Assembly (NCBI GenBank): GCA_016201825.1
Contig: JACQCD010000069.1
Location: 1-32,097 of the forward strand
Origin: Nitrospirota bacterium
GTDB taxonomy: Bacteria; Nitrospirota; Nitrospiria; 2-01-FULL-66-17
DNA: 32,097 nt
Reading direction: 5' to 3'
The stretch's first letter is position 1, and the number at the start of each line of letters is the position of its first letter. Shown one piece after another: positions 25,692 to 32,097 of the stretch. Position numbers and translations under genes: made by a program. A model generated the notes under the pieces. The model did not search any database. It was not told where the DNA came from and saw only the letters and a program-made list of their open reading frames with translations.

Positions 25692-26693
25692 ATGACCGCC
25701 GCATCCACCGCCAAGATCGCGCTGCTCTTTCCCGGCCAAGGCTCTCAAGCCGTCGGAATGGGCCGGGCCTTGTGCGACCGGTTTCCCGAGGCCCGTGCGG
25801 CGTACGACGAAGCCTCCGAGGCGCTCGGGTGGGATATCGCGGGGCCGTCGTTCGACGGCCCCGAAGAGGTGCTGAACCTCACCGCCACGACGCAGCCCGC
25901 CTTGCTCACGGCGGGCGTCGCCGCGTGGCGGGTCCTGACGCGACGCCCGGTCGCGGCGACCTGCGTCGCCGGGCATAGTCTCGGCGAATACACGGCGTTG
26001 GTGTGCGCCGGCGCGGTGCCGTTCGCGCAGGCGGTGCGGCTGGTCCATCAGCGGGGACGCTACATGCAGGAGGCCGTGCCGGCCGGCACCGGATTGATGG
26101 CTGCCGTGTTGGGGCTGGATCGCGACGCGGTGCTCTCCATTTGCCGCGACGCCTCGTCGGCGGGCGTGGTCGATGCGGCCAACTTCAACGCGCCGGGTCA
26201 GATCGTGATCGCCGGCGAGCGCGCGGCGGTCGAGCACGCGATCGAGCTCGCGCGCACGGCGGGCGCCAAACGCGTCATCGCCTTGCCGGTCAGCGTGCCG
26301 TCGCACTGCCGCCTCATGCGGGGCGCGGCGGAGCGATTAGAAATCGACCTGGCGCGTGCGTCATGGTCTGCCCCCGCGGTGCCCGTGATCACCAACGTGG
26401 ACGCGAAACCACTGACCACCGCCGACGCGATCGTCCCATCTCTGGTTCGGCAACTCTCGTCCCCCCTGCTCTGGGAAGACTCGATTCGGACGATGCTGGC
26501 GCAAGGCGTGTCCACCTTTATCGAGGTCGGACCGGGGCGCGTGCTTTCGGGACTCGTCAAGAAGATCGACCGGACGGCTCGCGTGTTGAACGTTGAAGAC
26601 CCCGCGACGGCCGAGGCCGCGTGGGCCGCCCTTGAGACCGCCTCGGCGCGGGAGGCAGCAGTCGTCCGTCACGCGAAAGAGGTGGCGCCGTGA
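25692..26693 (+). CDS. fabD: malonyl-CoA:ACP transacylase
   Basis: ATG 25692 gives 333 residues beginning MTAASTAKIALLFPGQGSQA; a longer frame from 25614 lies upstream of the internal promoter and lacks support. The active-site Ser96 is in GHSLGEYTALV, the catalytic His205 in PVSVPSHCRLM, and the GQGSQ oxyanion loop is at the N-terminus. FabD loads malonyl groups on ACP for elongation by FabH and FabF. Its stop overlaps the fabG start by four bases, indicating translational coupling. About 35 residues of Ala-rich C-terminal tail extend past the usual end. Confidence 0.96.
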   Translation: MTAASTAKIALLFPGQGSQAVGMGRALCDRFPEARAAYDEASEALGWDIAGPSFDGPEEVLNLTATTQPALLTAGVAAWRVLTRRPVAATCVAGHSLGEYTALVCAGAVPFAQAVRLVHQRGRYMQEAVPAGTGLMAAVLGLDRDAVLSICRDASSAGVVDAANFNAPGQIVIAGERAAVEHAIELARTAGAKRVIALPVSVPSHCRLMRGAAERLEIDLARASWSAPAVPVITNVDAKPLTTADAIVPSLVRQLSSPLLWEDSIRTMLAQGVSTFIEVGPGRVLSGLVKKIDRTARVLNVEDPATAEAAWAALETASAREAAVVRHAKEVAP

Positions 26694-27442
26694 GTGCGCT
26701 CGCCGCGGAGGCCTTGCGGGGCAAGGTCGCGTTGGTGACCGGAGCCGCGCAAGGCATCGGCTTGTCCATCGCGCACACGTTGGCCGGCTGCGGGGCCTCG
26801 GTGGTCCTGGCGGACGTGGACGCGGCCGCCGTCCAGGACGCCGCGAAGACGGTGGCGGGCCGGGCGCTGGGCCTGGTCATGAACGTCGCGCGCGGGGACG
26901 AGGTGACGGCGGGCATCGAGCGCGTGATGGCCGAGTTCGGACGGCTGGACGTGCTCGTCAATAACGCGGGAATCACCCGAGACGGGTTGCTGATCCGGAT
27001 GAAGGAAGAGGATTGGGACCGCGTGATCGAGGTGAACCTCAAAGGCACCTTTCACTGCAGCAAGGCGGCGCTGGGGGTGATGATCAAGCAGCGCAGCGGA
27101 CGCATCATCAGCATCGCCTCGATCGTCGGCGTGATGGGCAACAGCGGGCAGGCGAATTACGCCGCGTCAAAGGCGGCGATCTTGGGGTTCACCAAGAGCG
27201 TGGCGCGCGAGTACGCGAATCGCGGCGTGACGGCCAACGCGGTCGCGCCCGGCTTCATCAAGACGGCGATGACCGAGCGATTGCCCGAGGACGTCCAGAC
27301 CCGCTTGCGGGAGCAGATCCCGCTGGGGAGGCTCGGGACGCCCGACGACATCGCTCAAGCCGTGGCGTTCTTAGCCTCGGACGCCGCCGCGTACATCACC
27401 GGACAGGTCCTCCACGTCAACGGCGGCATGTGGATGGGATAA
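26690..27442 (+). CDS. fabG: 3-oxoacyl-ACP reductase
   Basis: A 250-residue short-chain dehydrogenase starting at GTG 26690, overlapping fabD by GTGA. The NADPH-binding motif is VTGAAQGIG, followed by NNAGITRDGLLIRM, the FabG-specific ITRD, and the active site Ser-Tyr157-Lys161 in YAASKAAILGFTKS. The PGFIKTAMTERLP loop and the C-terminal VNGGMWMG ending also fit. It reduces 3-oxoacyl-ACP to 3-hydroxyacyl-ACP in the elongation cycle. Confidence 0.96.
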   Translation: MSALAAEALRGKVALVTGAAQGIGLSIAHTLAGCGASVVLADVDAAAVQDAAKTVAGRALGLVMNVARGDEVTAGIERVMAEFGRLDVLVNNAGITRDGLLIRMKEEDWDRVIEVNLKGTFHCSKAALGVMIKQRSGRIISIASIVGVMGNSGQANYAASKAAILGFTKSVAREYANRGVTANAVAPGFIKTAMTERLPEDVQTRLREQIPLGRLGTPDDIAQAVAFLASDAAAYITGQVLHVNGGMWMG

Positions 27443-27534
27443 GACCGGCTCGGGGGATTGGGCCCGGTCGAGGCTAAAGCGGACGACCGGGTCACCACGA
27501 ATACACGACACGATAAGAGGAGGTGCGAGAGGGT

Positions 27535-27765
27535 ATGGCAGCAGACGAACGCGTCAAGAAAATCATCACCGAACAGTTGGGTGTCGACGAGGAGGATGTC
27601 ACCCCTGAGGCCAACTTTGTGGAAGACTTGGGCGCCGACTCGCTCGATACGGTCGAGCTGGTCATGGCGTTCGAGGAAGAGTTCGGGATCGAGATTCCGG
27701 ACGAGGACGCCGAGAAGATCATGACCGTCCAGCAAGCCGTCGATTACATCAACGAGAAACTGTAG
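27535..27765 (+). CDS. acpP: acyl carrier protein
   Basis: ATG 27535 gives the standard start [18 protein letters not shown] and a 76-residue, very acidic protein; AGGAGG lies eleven bases upstream. The phosphopantetheine site is Ser36 in [20 protein letters not shown], and helix 3 reads [18 protein letters not shown]. It carries growing acyl chains in fatty acid synthesis. It sits between fabG and fabF as in many bacteria. Confidence 0.97.
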   Translation: MAADERVKKIITEQLGVDEEDVTPEANFVEDLGADSLDTVELVMAFEEEFGIEIPDEDAEKIMTVQQAVDYINEKL

Positions 27766-27838
27766 TTATGGTTCCCGGCGCTCATCATAATAATAAGACG
27801 CCTGTTCAGGGATGGCCAGATGCAAGGTGGAACCCGTC

Positions 27839-27855
27839 TCGCGCCCATGGCGCGA
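27839..27855. other. hairpin after acpP
   Basis: TCGCGCC-CAT-GGCGCGA forms a perfect 7-bp stem. No T run follows, so termination is not assured; it could be a weak terminator or processing site between the very abundant acpP message and fabF. Confidence 0.3.
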
Positions 27856-27909
27856 AATGTAAACCGGCTCATCCGCCCGGGTGGCGAAGCAAGGAGGCCT
27901 TGCGCGTCT

Positions 27910-27937
27910 GTAGGGGCGTATTGCAATACGCCCCTAC
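27910..27937. repeat. perfect 28-bp palindrome
   Basis: Each half is GTAGGGGCGTATTG followed immediately by its complement, without a loop. It lies in the acpP-fabF gap. Palindromes beginning GTAGGGGCG are common intergenic repeats; a relative lies after rnc at 29960-29985. Confidence 0.7.
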
Positions 27938-28009
27938 GAGAACCATGAGCACGCAGGGCCGACTGACAACGCGGCAGATGGCCATTCACGGACAGGCGCT
28001 AAGGGATCG

Positions 28010-29245
28010 ATGATCCGCCGCGTCGTCGTCACCGGCCTGGGGGTGGTGACGCCCCTCGGCCTCGACGTCGAAGACACGTGGACCGCGCTGTGCGACGGTC
28101 GCTCAGGTATTGGTCCGATCACGCGCTTTGACACCTCGGGGTTCCCCGTGACGATCGCGGGCGAGGTCAAAGGCTTCGACCCCAGCCTCTATCTGGAGAA
28201 AAAAGACGTCAAGAAGATGGATACGTTCATCCATTACGCCTGCGCGGCCGGCCACATGGCGGTCGCTGACGCCGGGCTTCGGGTGGACGCAGCGAACGCC
28301 GAACGGGTGGGCGTCTACATCGGCTCGGGCATCGGCGGCCTCCGCGCGATCGAAGAGTGGCACCAGGTCTTGCAGGACAAGGGGCCGACCCGCATCTCCC
28401 CGTTCTTCATTCCCATGACCATCATCAACATGGCGTCGGGTCAACTGGCGATTCAACTCGGGGCCAAGGGTCCCAACTCGGCCGCGGTCACCGCCTGCGC
28501 GACCGGCAATCACTGTATCGGCGACGCGTTCCGTCTCGTGCAACGCGGGGACGCCGATGCAATGATCGCCGGCGGCACCGAAGCGGCAATTACGCCGCTG
28601 GGCGTGGCCGGGTTTGCCGCGGCGCGCGCCCTGTCCATGCGCAACGACGCCCCCCAACAGGCCTCGCGCCCATTCGATCGCGATCGCGACGGGTTCGTCC
28701 TCGGCGAGGGCGCCGGCGTGGTGGTGCTCGAAGCCCTCGAGTCGGCCCTCCGTCGGAACGCGAAGATTTACGCCGAGATTATCGGCTACGGAACCTCCGC
28801 CGACGCGTATCACATCACCGCCCCCCCGGAAGACGGCGAAGGCGCGGTCCGCTGCATGCGCTCGGCGCTCTCGGACGGCGGCGCCTCGCCCGACGAGGTG
28901 GGCTACATCAACGCCCACGCGACGTCCACAATGGCCGACGCGATCGAGACGCGCGCGATCAAGACAGTCTTCGGGTCCTCCCCCAAAGCAGCGGTCAGTT
29001 CGACCAAATCCATGACCGGCCACCTGCTCGGGGCCGCAGGCGGCGTCGAAGCCGTGTTCTCCATCCTCGCCATCCATCGGGAGGTCCTCCCGCCCACGAT
29101 CAATCTCGATCATCCCGATCCGGCCTGCAACCTCGACTACATCCCCAACACCGCCCGCCGCACCCGCGTCGATCTCGCACTGTCGAACTCCTTCGGGTTC
29201 GGCGGGGTGAACGCATGTTTGTTGTTCCGCCGGTTTAGCGCCTAG
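28010..29245 (+). CDS. fabF: 3-oxoacyl-ACP synthase II (KAS II)
   Basis: The 411-residue protein starts at ATG 28010 with [25 protein letters not shown] lies six bases upstream. The catalytic triad is Cys163 in [14 protein letters not shown], His303 in YINAHATST and His338 in [11 protein letters not shown]. The [11 protein letters not shown] ending is also typical. FabF elongates acyl-ACP with malonyl-ACP and controls chain length and temperature response. The 244-base gap from acpP contains two palindromes, unlike the tight spacing in the rest of the cluster. Confidence 0.97.
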   Translation: MIRRVVVTGLGVVTPLGLDVEDTWTALCDGRSGIGPITRFDTSGFPVTIAGEVKGFDPSLYLEKKDVKKMDTFIHYACAAGHMAVADAGLRVDAANAERVGVYIGSGIGGLRAIEEWHQVLQDKGPTRISPFFIPMTIINMASGQLAIQLGAKGPNSAAVTACATGNHCIGDAFRLVQRGDADAMIAGGTEAAITPLGVAGFAAARALSMRNDAPQQASRPFDRDRDGFVLGEGAGVVVLEALESALRRNAKIYAEIIGYGTSADAYHITAPPEDGEGAVRCMRSALSDGGASPDEVGYINAHATSTMADAIETRAIKTVFGSSPKAAVSSTKSMTGHLLGAAGGVEAVFSILAIHREVLPPTINLDHPDPACNLDYIPNTARRTRVDLALSNSFGFGGVNACLLFRRFSA

Positions 29246-29257
29246 CATCGCCCTCCC

Positions 29258-29950
29258 ATGCCGAGTGAGTCACCCGTCGACCGGCTCTGCGACCGGTTGG
29301 AGTATCGTTTCCGCGACCCGGCCCTGCTCCGCGAAGCGCTGACCCACAAGTCCCACCTCAACGAGTCGCCCGACCCGACCCGGCGCGATAACGAGCGTCT
29401 CGAATTTCTTGGGGACGCGGTCTTGGACCTCGTGGTGAGCGAATGTTTTCTCGAGCGGTATCCCCAGGCGCCGGAGGGCGAACTATCCAAGCTCAGGGCC
29501 AAGGTGGTCAGCGAAGCGGCGCTGTCGCACATCGCCAAGGAATTGGAGCTCGGCTCGGCGCTCGCGTTGGGACGCGGGGAGGAACTAACCGGGGGGCGCG
29601 AGAAACCGTCGCTCCTCGCCGACGCGCTGGAAGCCGTCCTCGCCGCGGTCTACCTGGACGGCGGGTTAGGCCCTGCGCGCGCGGTCATCCTGCGGACGTT
29701 CCGCGTGGTCTTCGACGATCTGTCGCGCCCGGGCGTGATCGACCACAAAACCGAGCTCCAGGAGTGGTGCCAACGGGAATTCGACGTCCTCCCCGCGTAC
29801 ACGGTCACGGGAGAGACGGGCCCCGATCACCGCAAGACCTTCGAAGTCCAGCTCACGATCCGGGGCGAGCTCTACGGCACGGGAAGCGGCTGGACCAAGA
29901 AGGAAGCCGAGCAACAGGCGGCCCGGATGGCGCTGGAAAAAATTAAGTAG
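29258..29950 (+). CDS. rnc: ribonuclease III
   Basis: A 230-residue protein from ATG 29258, twelve bases after fabF. The N-terminal endonuclease domain has the signature NERLEFLGDAVLDLVVSECF with the metal-binding Glu and Asp, and the second acidic cluster ADALEAVLAAVYLDGG. The C-terminal double-stranded-RNA-binding domain runs from HKTELQEWCQREF to KKEAEQQAARMALEKI. It processes rRNA precursors and degrades structured RNAs. It closes the conserved cluster; accessory DNA starts after it. Confidence 0.97.
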   Translation: MPSESPVDRLCDRLEYRFRDPALLREALTHKSHLNESPDPTRRDNERLEFLGDAVLDLVVSECFLERYPQAPEGELSKLRAKVVSEAALSHIAKELELGSALALGRGEELTGGREKPSLLADALEAVLAAVYLDGGLGPARAVILRTFRVVFDDLSRPGVIDHKTELQEWCQREFDVLPAYTVTGETGPDHRKTFEVQLTIRGELYGTGSGWTKKEAEQQAARMALEKIK

Positions 29951-29959
29951 CGGTCTTCG

Positions 29960-29985
29960 TAGGGGCGAGGCGGTGCCTCGCCCTT
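29960..29985. repeat. GTAGGGGCG-type palindromic repeat after rnc
   Basis: GGGCGAGGC-GGT-GCCTCGCCC (29963-29983) with GTAG in front is a shorter relative of the palindrome at 27910-27937. It could also act as the rnc terminator, though only a few T bases follow. Confidence 0.5.
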
Positions 29986-29995
29986 CTGGAAGTTA

Positions 29996-30087
29996 TGGGG
30001 ATGTTGTTTAAAGATTTACACTTCGGCCATACGTTCTCGTCGAGACCGAACGCCGATCAAACTTTAAATCGTTAAACAACGTCCCCA
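29996..30087. mobile_element. 92-bp element with 23-bp inverted termini (MITE-like)
   Basis: The left arm 29996-30018 begins TGGGGATGTTGTTTAAAG; the right arm 30065-30087 is its reverse complement with two mismatches in 23. The 46-base centre contains the small palindrome TCTCG-T-CGAGA and no reading frame. Size and long inverted ends fit a non-autonomous miniature transposable element or the relic of a transposon. No clear target duplication is seen. The AT-rich arms contrast with the GC-rich surroundings. Confidence 0.55.
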
Positions 30088-30120
30088 CGTCCCGTACTGT
30101 TCTTGGGTCAGTTTCCTGAC

Positions 30121-30149
30121 TTGACTCAGCGCCCTGTATGTCCTACAGT
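30121..30149 (+). promoter_or_regulatory. promoter of the toxin-antitoxin pair
   Basis: TTGACT (30121-30126) and TACAGT (30144-30149) are separated by 17 bases. The -10 lies inside the operator palindrome, so binding of the antitoxin would block RNA polymerase. Confidence 0.65.
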
Positions 30150-30162
30150 CACGTAGGACATA
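30137..30162. promoter_or_regulatory. operator of the toxin-antitoxin pair
   Basis: TATGTCCTAC-agtcac-GTAGGACATA is a perfect 10-bp inverted repeat. It spans the -10 box and probable start point, 14 bases upstream of the antitoxin ATG. Ribbon-helix-helix antitoxins bind such sites as dimers of dimers, giving autorepression. Confidence 0.75.
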
Positions 30163-30176
30163 TCTTGGAGGACGTG

Positions 30177-30434
30177 ATGCCAACCAGCGTGCGATTAGAC
30201 TCTCAGACAGAAAGCCTGATCGGGCGTTTAGCCAAACGGCGACGCAAAACCAAATCAGAGATCATCCGCGAGGCCATCACGATTTTGGCCCAACGCGAGT
30301 CTGCAAATGGCAAAGCGCTGACACCGTTTGAGGCGATGGAGCCCTTGCTGGGCTGCGCCAAAGGGGGACCCACCGGCCTCTCGGAACGCACCGGTGATCG
30401 CTTCCGTGAGATTCTCCGCTCAAAGAAGCGGTGA
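30177..30434 (+). CDS. ribbon-helix-helix antitoxin
   Basis: ATG 30177 is chosen because GGAGG lies upstream at the proper distance; an earlier ATG at 30138 is inside the operator. The 85-residue protein begins with an RHH/CopG-type DNA-binding fold: strand PTSVRLD, helix QTESLIGRLAKRRRK, turn, helix KSEIIREAITIL. The C-terminal part (about 45-85) should wrap the toxin. Its stop overlaps the PIN toxin start as TGATG. It would neutralise the toxin and, with it, repress the operon through the palindrome at 30137-30162. Confidence 0.8.
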   Translation: MPTSVRLDSQTESLIGRLAKRRRKTKSEIIREAITILAQRESANGKALTPFEAMEPLLGCAKGGPTGLSERTGDRFREILRSKKR

Positions 30435-30844
30435 TGGCAACCGTCCTGGTAGACGCCAGCCCCTTGGTGGCGCTTCTGCACCGCGACGACACTCATCATC
30501 GACAATGCGTGGACGCGCTCCGTGCCATACGAGACCCGCTTGCCACCGTGTGGCCCGCGGTGACGGAGGCCATGTACCTGCTGAGCTTTTCTTGGTTGGC
30601 ACAGAAGGCGCTATGGGAGTGGATCGAAACCAATACGGTGACGTTACTGCCCCTGGAGCGGGACGATGCGCCGCGGATGAAAGAGCTGATGCGGAAATAC
30701 CGTGACCTGCCGATGGACTTGGCCGACGCTGCCCTCGTGCGCGTGGCAGAACGGGAACGGATCCACTCGGTGTTCACGCTCGACCGGCGAGATTTCACGG
30801 TGTATCGTGCGGCTCGGATTGGACGGTTGTCCATTGTCCCATAG
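30434..30844 (+). CDS. PIN-domain toxin, VapC-like
   Basis: The 136-residue protein starts at ATG 30434, coupled to the antitoxin stop. The PIN nuclease acidic residues are visible: Asp7 in VLVDASPLVALL, Glu45 in AVTEAMYLL, Asp95/Asp98 in MDLADAALV and Asp117 in FTLDRRDF. VapC-type toxins cleave tRNA or rRNA, usually at a single site, to stop growth. The target here cannot be told from sequence. The pairing with an RHH antitoxin places it in the VapBC-like class. Confidence 0.85.
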   Translation: MATVLVDASPLVALLHRDDTHHRQCVDALRAIRDPLATVWPAVTEAMYLLSFSWLAQKALWEWIETNTVTLLPLERDDAPRMKELMRKYRDLPMDLADAALVRVAERERIHSVFTLDRRDFTVYRAARIGRLSIVP

Positions 30845-30888
30845 GGCAGTTCAGCCCGGCGGGGACCATAAAAGTCAATACTCATGCC

Positions 30889-30926
30889 TGACCCCAACCC
30901 CTGCCCGTGACCCCAACCCCTGCCCG
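30889..30926 (+). repeat. 19-bp tandem repeat at the XRE gene start
   Basis: TGACCCCAACCCCTGCCCG occurs twice in tandem, at 30889-30907 and 30908-30926. The GTG start codon of the XRE gene (30907-30909) is formed exactly at the junction of the two units. Without the duplication this GTG would not exist. Confidence 0.85.
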
Positions 30927-31203
30927 GAATCGTCTCCGACTGACCCAGGATCAACTTGCGGAAGCCGCGCAGATCAGTCCAAAGTACCTGAGTAACATCG
31001 AGCGCGGAAAGGAAAACCCGACCCTCGACACCCTGCTCCGATTAGCCGAGTCGCTCAAGGTGGAAGTCTGGGAAATGTTTCTCACCGATCAAGAAACGCC
31101 GGACGCTCAGACTCTCAGAAAAAAGATCGACCGATTGTTGCAGGAGGCCGACGCTGAACGGTTACGGTTGGTCACGAAACTTTTACAAGCAGCGCTGCAC
31201 TGA
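30907..31203 (+). CDS. XRE-family transcriptional regulator, short N-terminus
   Basis: A 98-residue protein from GTG 30907 with no ribosome binding site. The helix-turn-helix is clear: LTQDQLAEAAQISPKYLSNI followed by ERGKENPTLDTLLRLAESLK. Residues after about 60 form a second helical segment (AQTLRKKIDRLLQEADAERL). Family members usually have several more residues before LTQDQLA; here the first helix is partly replaced by the Pro-rich repeat TPTPARN. It may be translated from a junction-created start or be an N-terminally damaged gene. Location next to a toxin-antitoxin pair suggests a role in the accessory region, not the core cluster. Confidence 0.65.
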   Translation: MTPTPARNRLRLTQDQLAEAAQISPKYLSNIERGKENPTLDTLLRLAESLKVEVWEMFLTDQETPDAQTLRKKIDRLLQEADAERLRLVTKLLQAALH

Positions 31204-31293
31204 CAGGCAATGGGAAAAAGGGCCCGGCTACTTTTCCAATGCTGAGACGCGATGACCGCCAGCCCGCGCGCCTTTTCGCTTCTCATCGTGGAA

Positions 31294-31312
31294 GCCGAGA
31301 ACTATTCTCAGC
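31294..31312 (-). terminator. weak hairpin after brnA
   Basis: GCCGAGAA-CTA-TTCTCAGC forms a stem with one mismatch. It begins one base after the brnA stop when read on the minus strand and is followed by TTCC only, so termination would be weak. Confidence 0.3.
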
Positions 31313-31313
31313 C

Positions 31314-31571
31314 TCAGGCGCTCTTCTTCTTGGAATGGAGCCGTATGTATTCGCGAAGGGCGGCGTTCATGCGTCGTTGGTACATCCTGCCTCGCGCCTG
31401 AAACCAGGCTAAGACGTCGGCGTCGACCCGCATCGTGATGGGTTTTTTGAGCGGCCTAAACAAGCCGCGCCGGGCGTCGCTCCAGTCTTCGACCTCGGGC
31501 ATGTCGGATAGATCAATCTGGTTGTCGGTTGTATTGGCCTTCTTGAGCTCTGCCTTCAGGTCATCGGTCAT
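31314..31571 (-). CDS. brnA: BrnA-type antitoxin
   Basis: ATG 31571 gives 85 residues and an 11-base overlap with the end of brnT; a longer frame from 31643 overlaps brnT by more than 80 bases and is less likely. The C-terminal half holds the BrnA DNA-binding region: FRPLKKPITMRVDADVLAWF, then QARGRMYQRRMNAALREYI. The motif KxxITMRVDxDVLxWFxxxG...YQxRMNxxLRxY is the family hallmark (BrnA_antitoxin). It would bind and neutralise BrnT and repress the operon. Confidence 0.88.
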   Translation of the reverse strand: MTDDLKAELKKANTTDNQIDLSDMPEVEDWSDARRGLFRPLKKPITMRVDADVLAWFQARGRMYQRRMNAALREYIRLHSKKKSA

Positions 31572-31842
31572 TCTGATAGCGCCTGCGCTCACGTGATGTG
31601 GCTTCTCGCGCTGAGATGATGCGGATGATTTCCTCTTCATCATCGTCCTCCTCGACTATGTGTGCAACATACACGATCCTCTTGCCTGCCAGGCCGATCG
31701 TGAACCAACGGCCATCGTCGTAGCGGTCATCAATGCTGGACAACGCTGCGGTGTCGTCGAATACGAACGTGGCGGCTTCGAAGCTGACCCCGTGTTTCTT
31801 CTTGTTCGCCGCGTTCTTCCGAGAATCCCACTCAAAGCGCAT
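31561..31842 (-). CDS. brnT: BrnT-type ribonuclease toxin
   Basis: The 93-residue protein starts at ATG 31842 with MRFEWDSRKNAANKKKHGVS FEAATFVFDD, the classic BrnT opening (FEWDxxKxxxNxxKHGVxFexA). Later motifs are DDGRWFTIGLAGKRIVYVAH and EEIIRIISAREATSRERRRY. BrnT adopts a RelE-like fold and cleaves RNA to stop translation. Toxin-first order with brnA downstream is normal for this family. An unusual acidic run (EEDDDEEE) lies between the two C-terminal strands. Confidence 0.9.
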   Translation of the reverse strand: MRFEWDSRKNAANKKKHGVSFEAATFVFDDTAALSSIDDRYDDGRWFTIGLAGKRIVYVAHIVEEDDDEEEIIRIISAREATSRERRRYQNDR

Positions 31843-31862
31843 GTCGTTGCACCGAATGAACG

Positions 31863-31903
31863 TATGTACGACTATGTAAATACAATCTGCCTGAATTTGT
31901 CAA
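31863..31903 (-). promoter_or_regulatory. probable brnTA promoter with repeated half-sites
   Basis: On the minus strand TTGACA (31903-31898) is a consensus -35, followed after 15-17 bases by TATTTA or TTTACA as -10. Two direct copies of TATGTA (31863-31868 and 31873-31878), ten bases apart, cover the start region and could be operator half-sites for BrnA. Confidence 0.45.
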
Positions 31904-31959
31904 GCGGTTGGGGGGCAAGGGAAGATTTTTCCGGACAGAAAGACCGAAATACAGGCGGG

Positions 31960-32097
31960 TAGAGTAGAGAACAGGATTCAGCATCCCGTAGGCCGAGCCT
32001 ATCTGTTGCCGCCCCTTTCGTCTGGCGGTGTCTCAATAGCCTTGCCATAGTCCGCTTCTCCTGTCCTCCCTCATCAAACCGTGCATGCGGTTTTCCC
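31960..32097 (-). mobile_element. 3' end of a group II intron (partial, inferred)
   Basis: On the minus strand the right edge reads GGGAAAACCGCATGCACGG followed by TTTGATGAGGGAGG. This resembles the GAAA loop and 3' strand of domain V of bacterial group II introns (GCGGGAAA...CCGCACGTACGGTT). The downstream stretch with AGACGAAAGGGGCGGCAAC and CTGTTCTCTACTCTAC also resembles sequence that I associate with the ends of such introns. The 5' half of domain V and any reverse transcriptase lie outside the window. The exact 3' boundary is uncertain. Confidence 0.45.

Noticed and set aside
24426-26306. A 626-codon open frame on the minus strand opposite fabH and fabD
   Set aside because: Antisense shadow of two complete genes with intact catalytic residues; the translation is low-complexity and rich in Arg, Ser and Ala.

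Overview
The window is chromosomal DNA of a GC-rich, Gram-negative-type bacterium. It has lipoprotein lipoboxes, outer-membrane porins, a BepA-like M48 protease and Tat-type export. The gene set points to Nitrospirota or a close relative: a nitrate-type ABC importer with an alginate-export-type porin, DUF5069, an hsp20-hspR-clpB operon, a 29-residue mS38/COX24-like protein, and the order yceD-rpmF-plsX-fabH-fabD-fabG-acpP-fabF-rnc. This assignment is an inference from content, not from a marker-gene search.

Left edge (1-4530): the tail of an IS4-type transposase, a decayed minus-strand gene fragment, a secreted lipoprotein with an HEFFH zinc-protease motif, a DUF4412-like lipoprotein with a Gly/Met-rich tail, and a 3' remnant of a DUF5069 gene. 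Nitrate block (4546-9733, minus strand): five tightly packed genes run from an uncharacterised membrane protein through an AlgE-type porin to NrtA-, NrtB- and NrtD-like proteins. Upstream of the first gene is a strong match to a sigma-54 promoter with palindromes behind it. The intact DUF5069 gene (9978-10421) lies on the other side. Its 3' end is duplicated at 4386-4526, so the block sits between two direct repeats about 5.9 kb apart.

Middle (10519-22605): an exported beta-propeller-like protein, an exported double cupredoxin-like protein, a FadL-family outer-membrane protein, the hsp20-hspR-clpB heat-shock operon, a lytic transglycosylase, a small lipoprotein followed by nadB, the mS38-like mini protein, and an M48/TPR lipoprotein. 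Two well-formed promoters lie back to back between the lipoprotein-nadB unit and the mini protein. One is so close to its ATG that the transcript should be leaderless.

Right part (22723-29950) is the conserved ribosome/fatty-acid cluster: YceD, bL32, PlsX, the type II fatty acid synthase genes fabH, fabD, fabG, acpP and fabF, then RNase III. After rnc the character changes to accessory DNA: a palindromic repeat, a 92-bp element with 23-bp inverted termini, a ribbon-helix-helix/PIN toxin-antitoxin pair with an overlapping promoter and operator, a short XRE regulator, a BrnT/BrnA pair, and what looks like the 3' end of a group II intron on the minus strand. No tRNA, rRNA or CRISPR array was seen.
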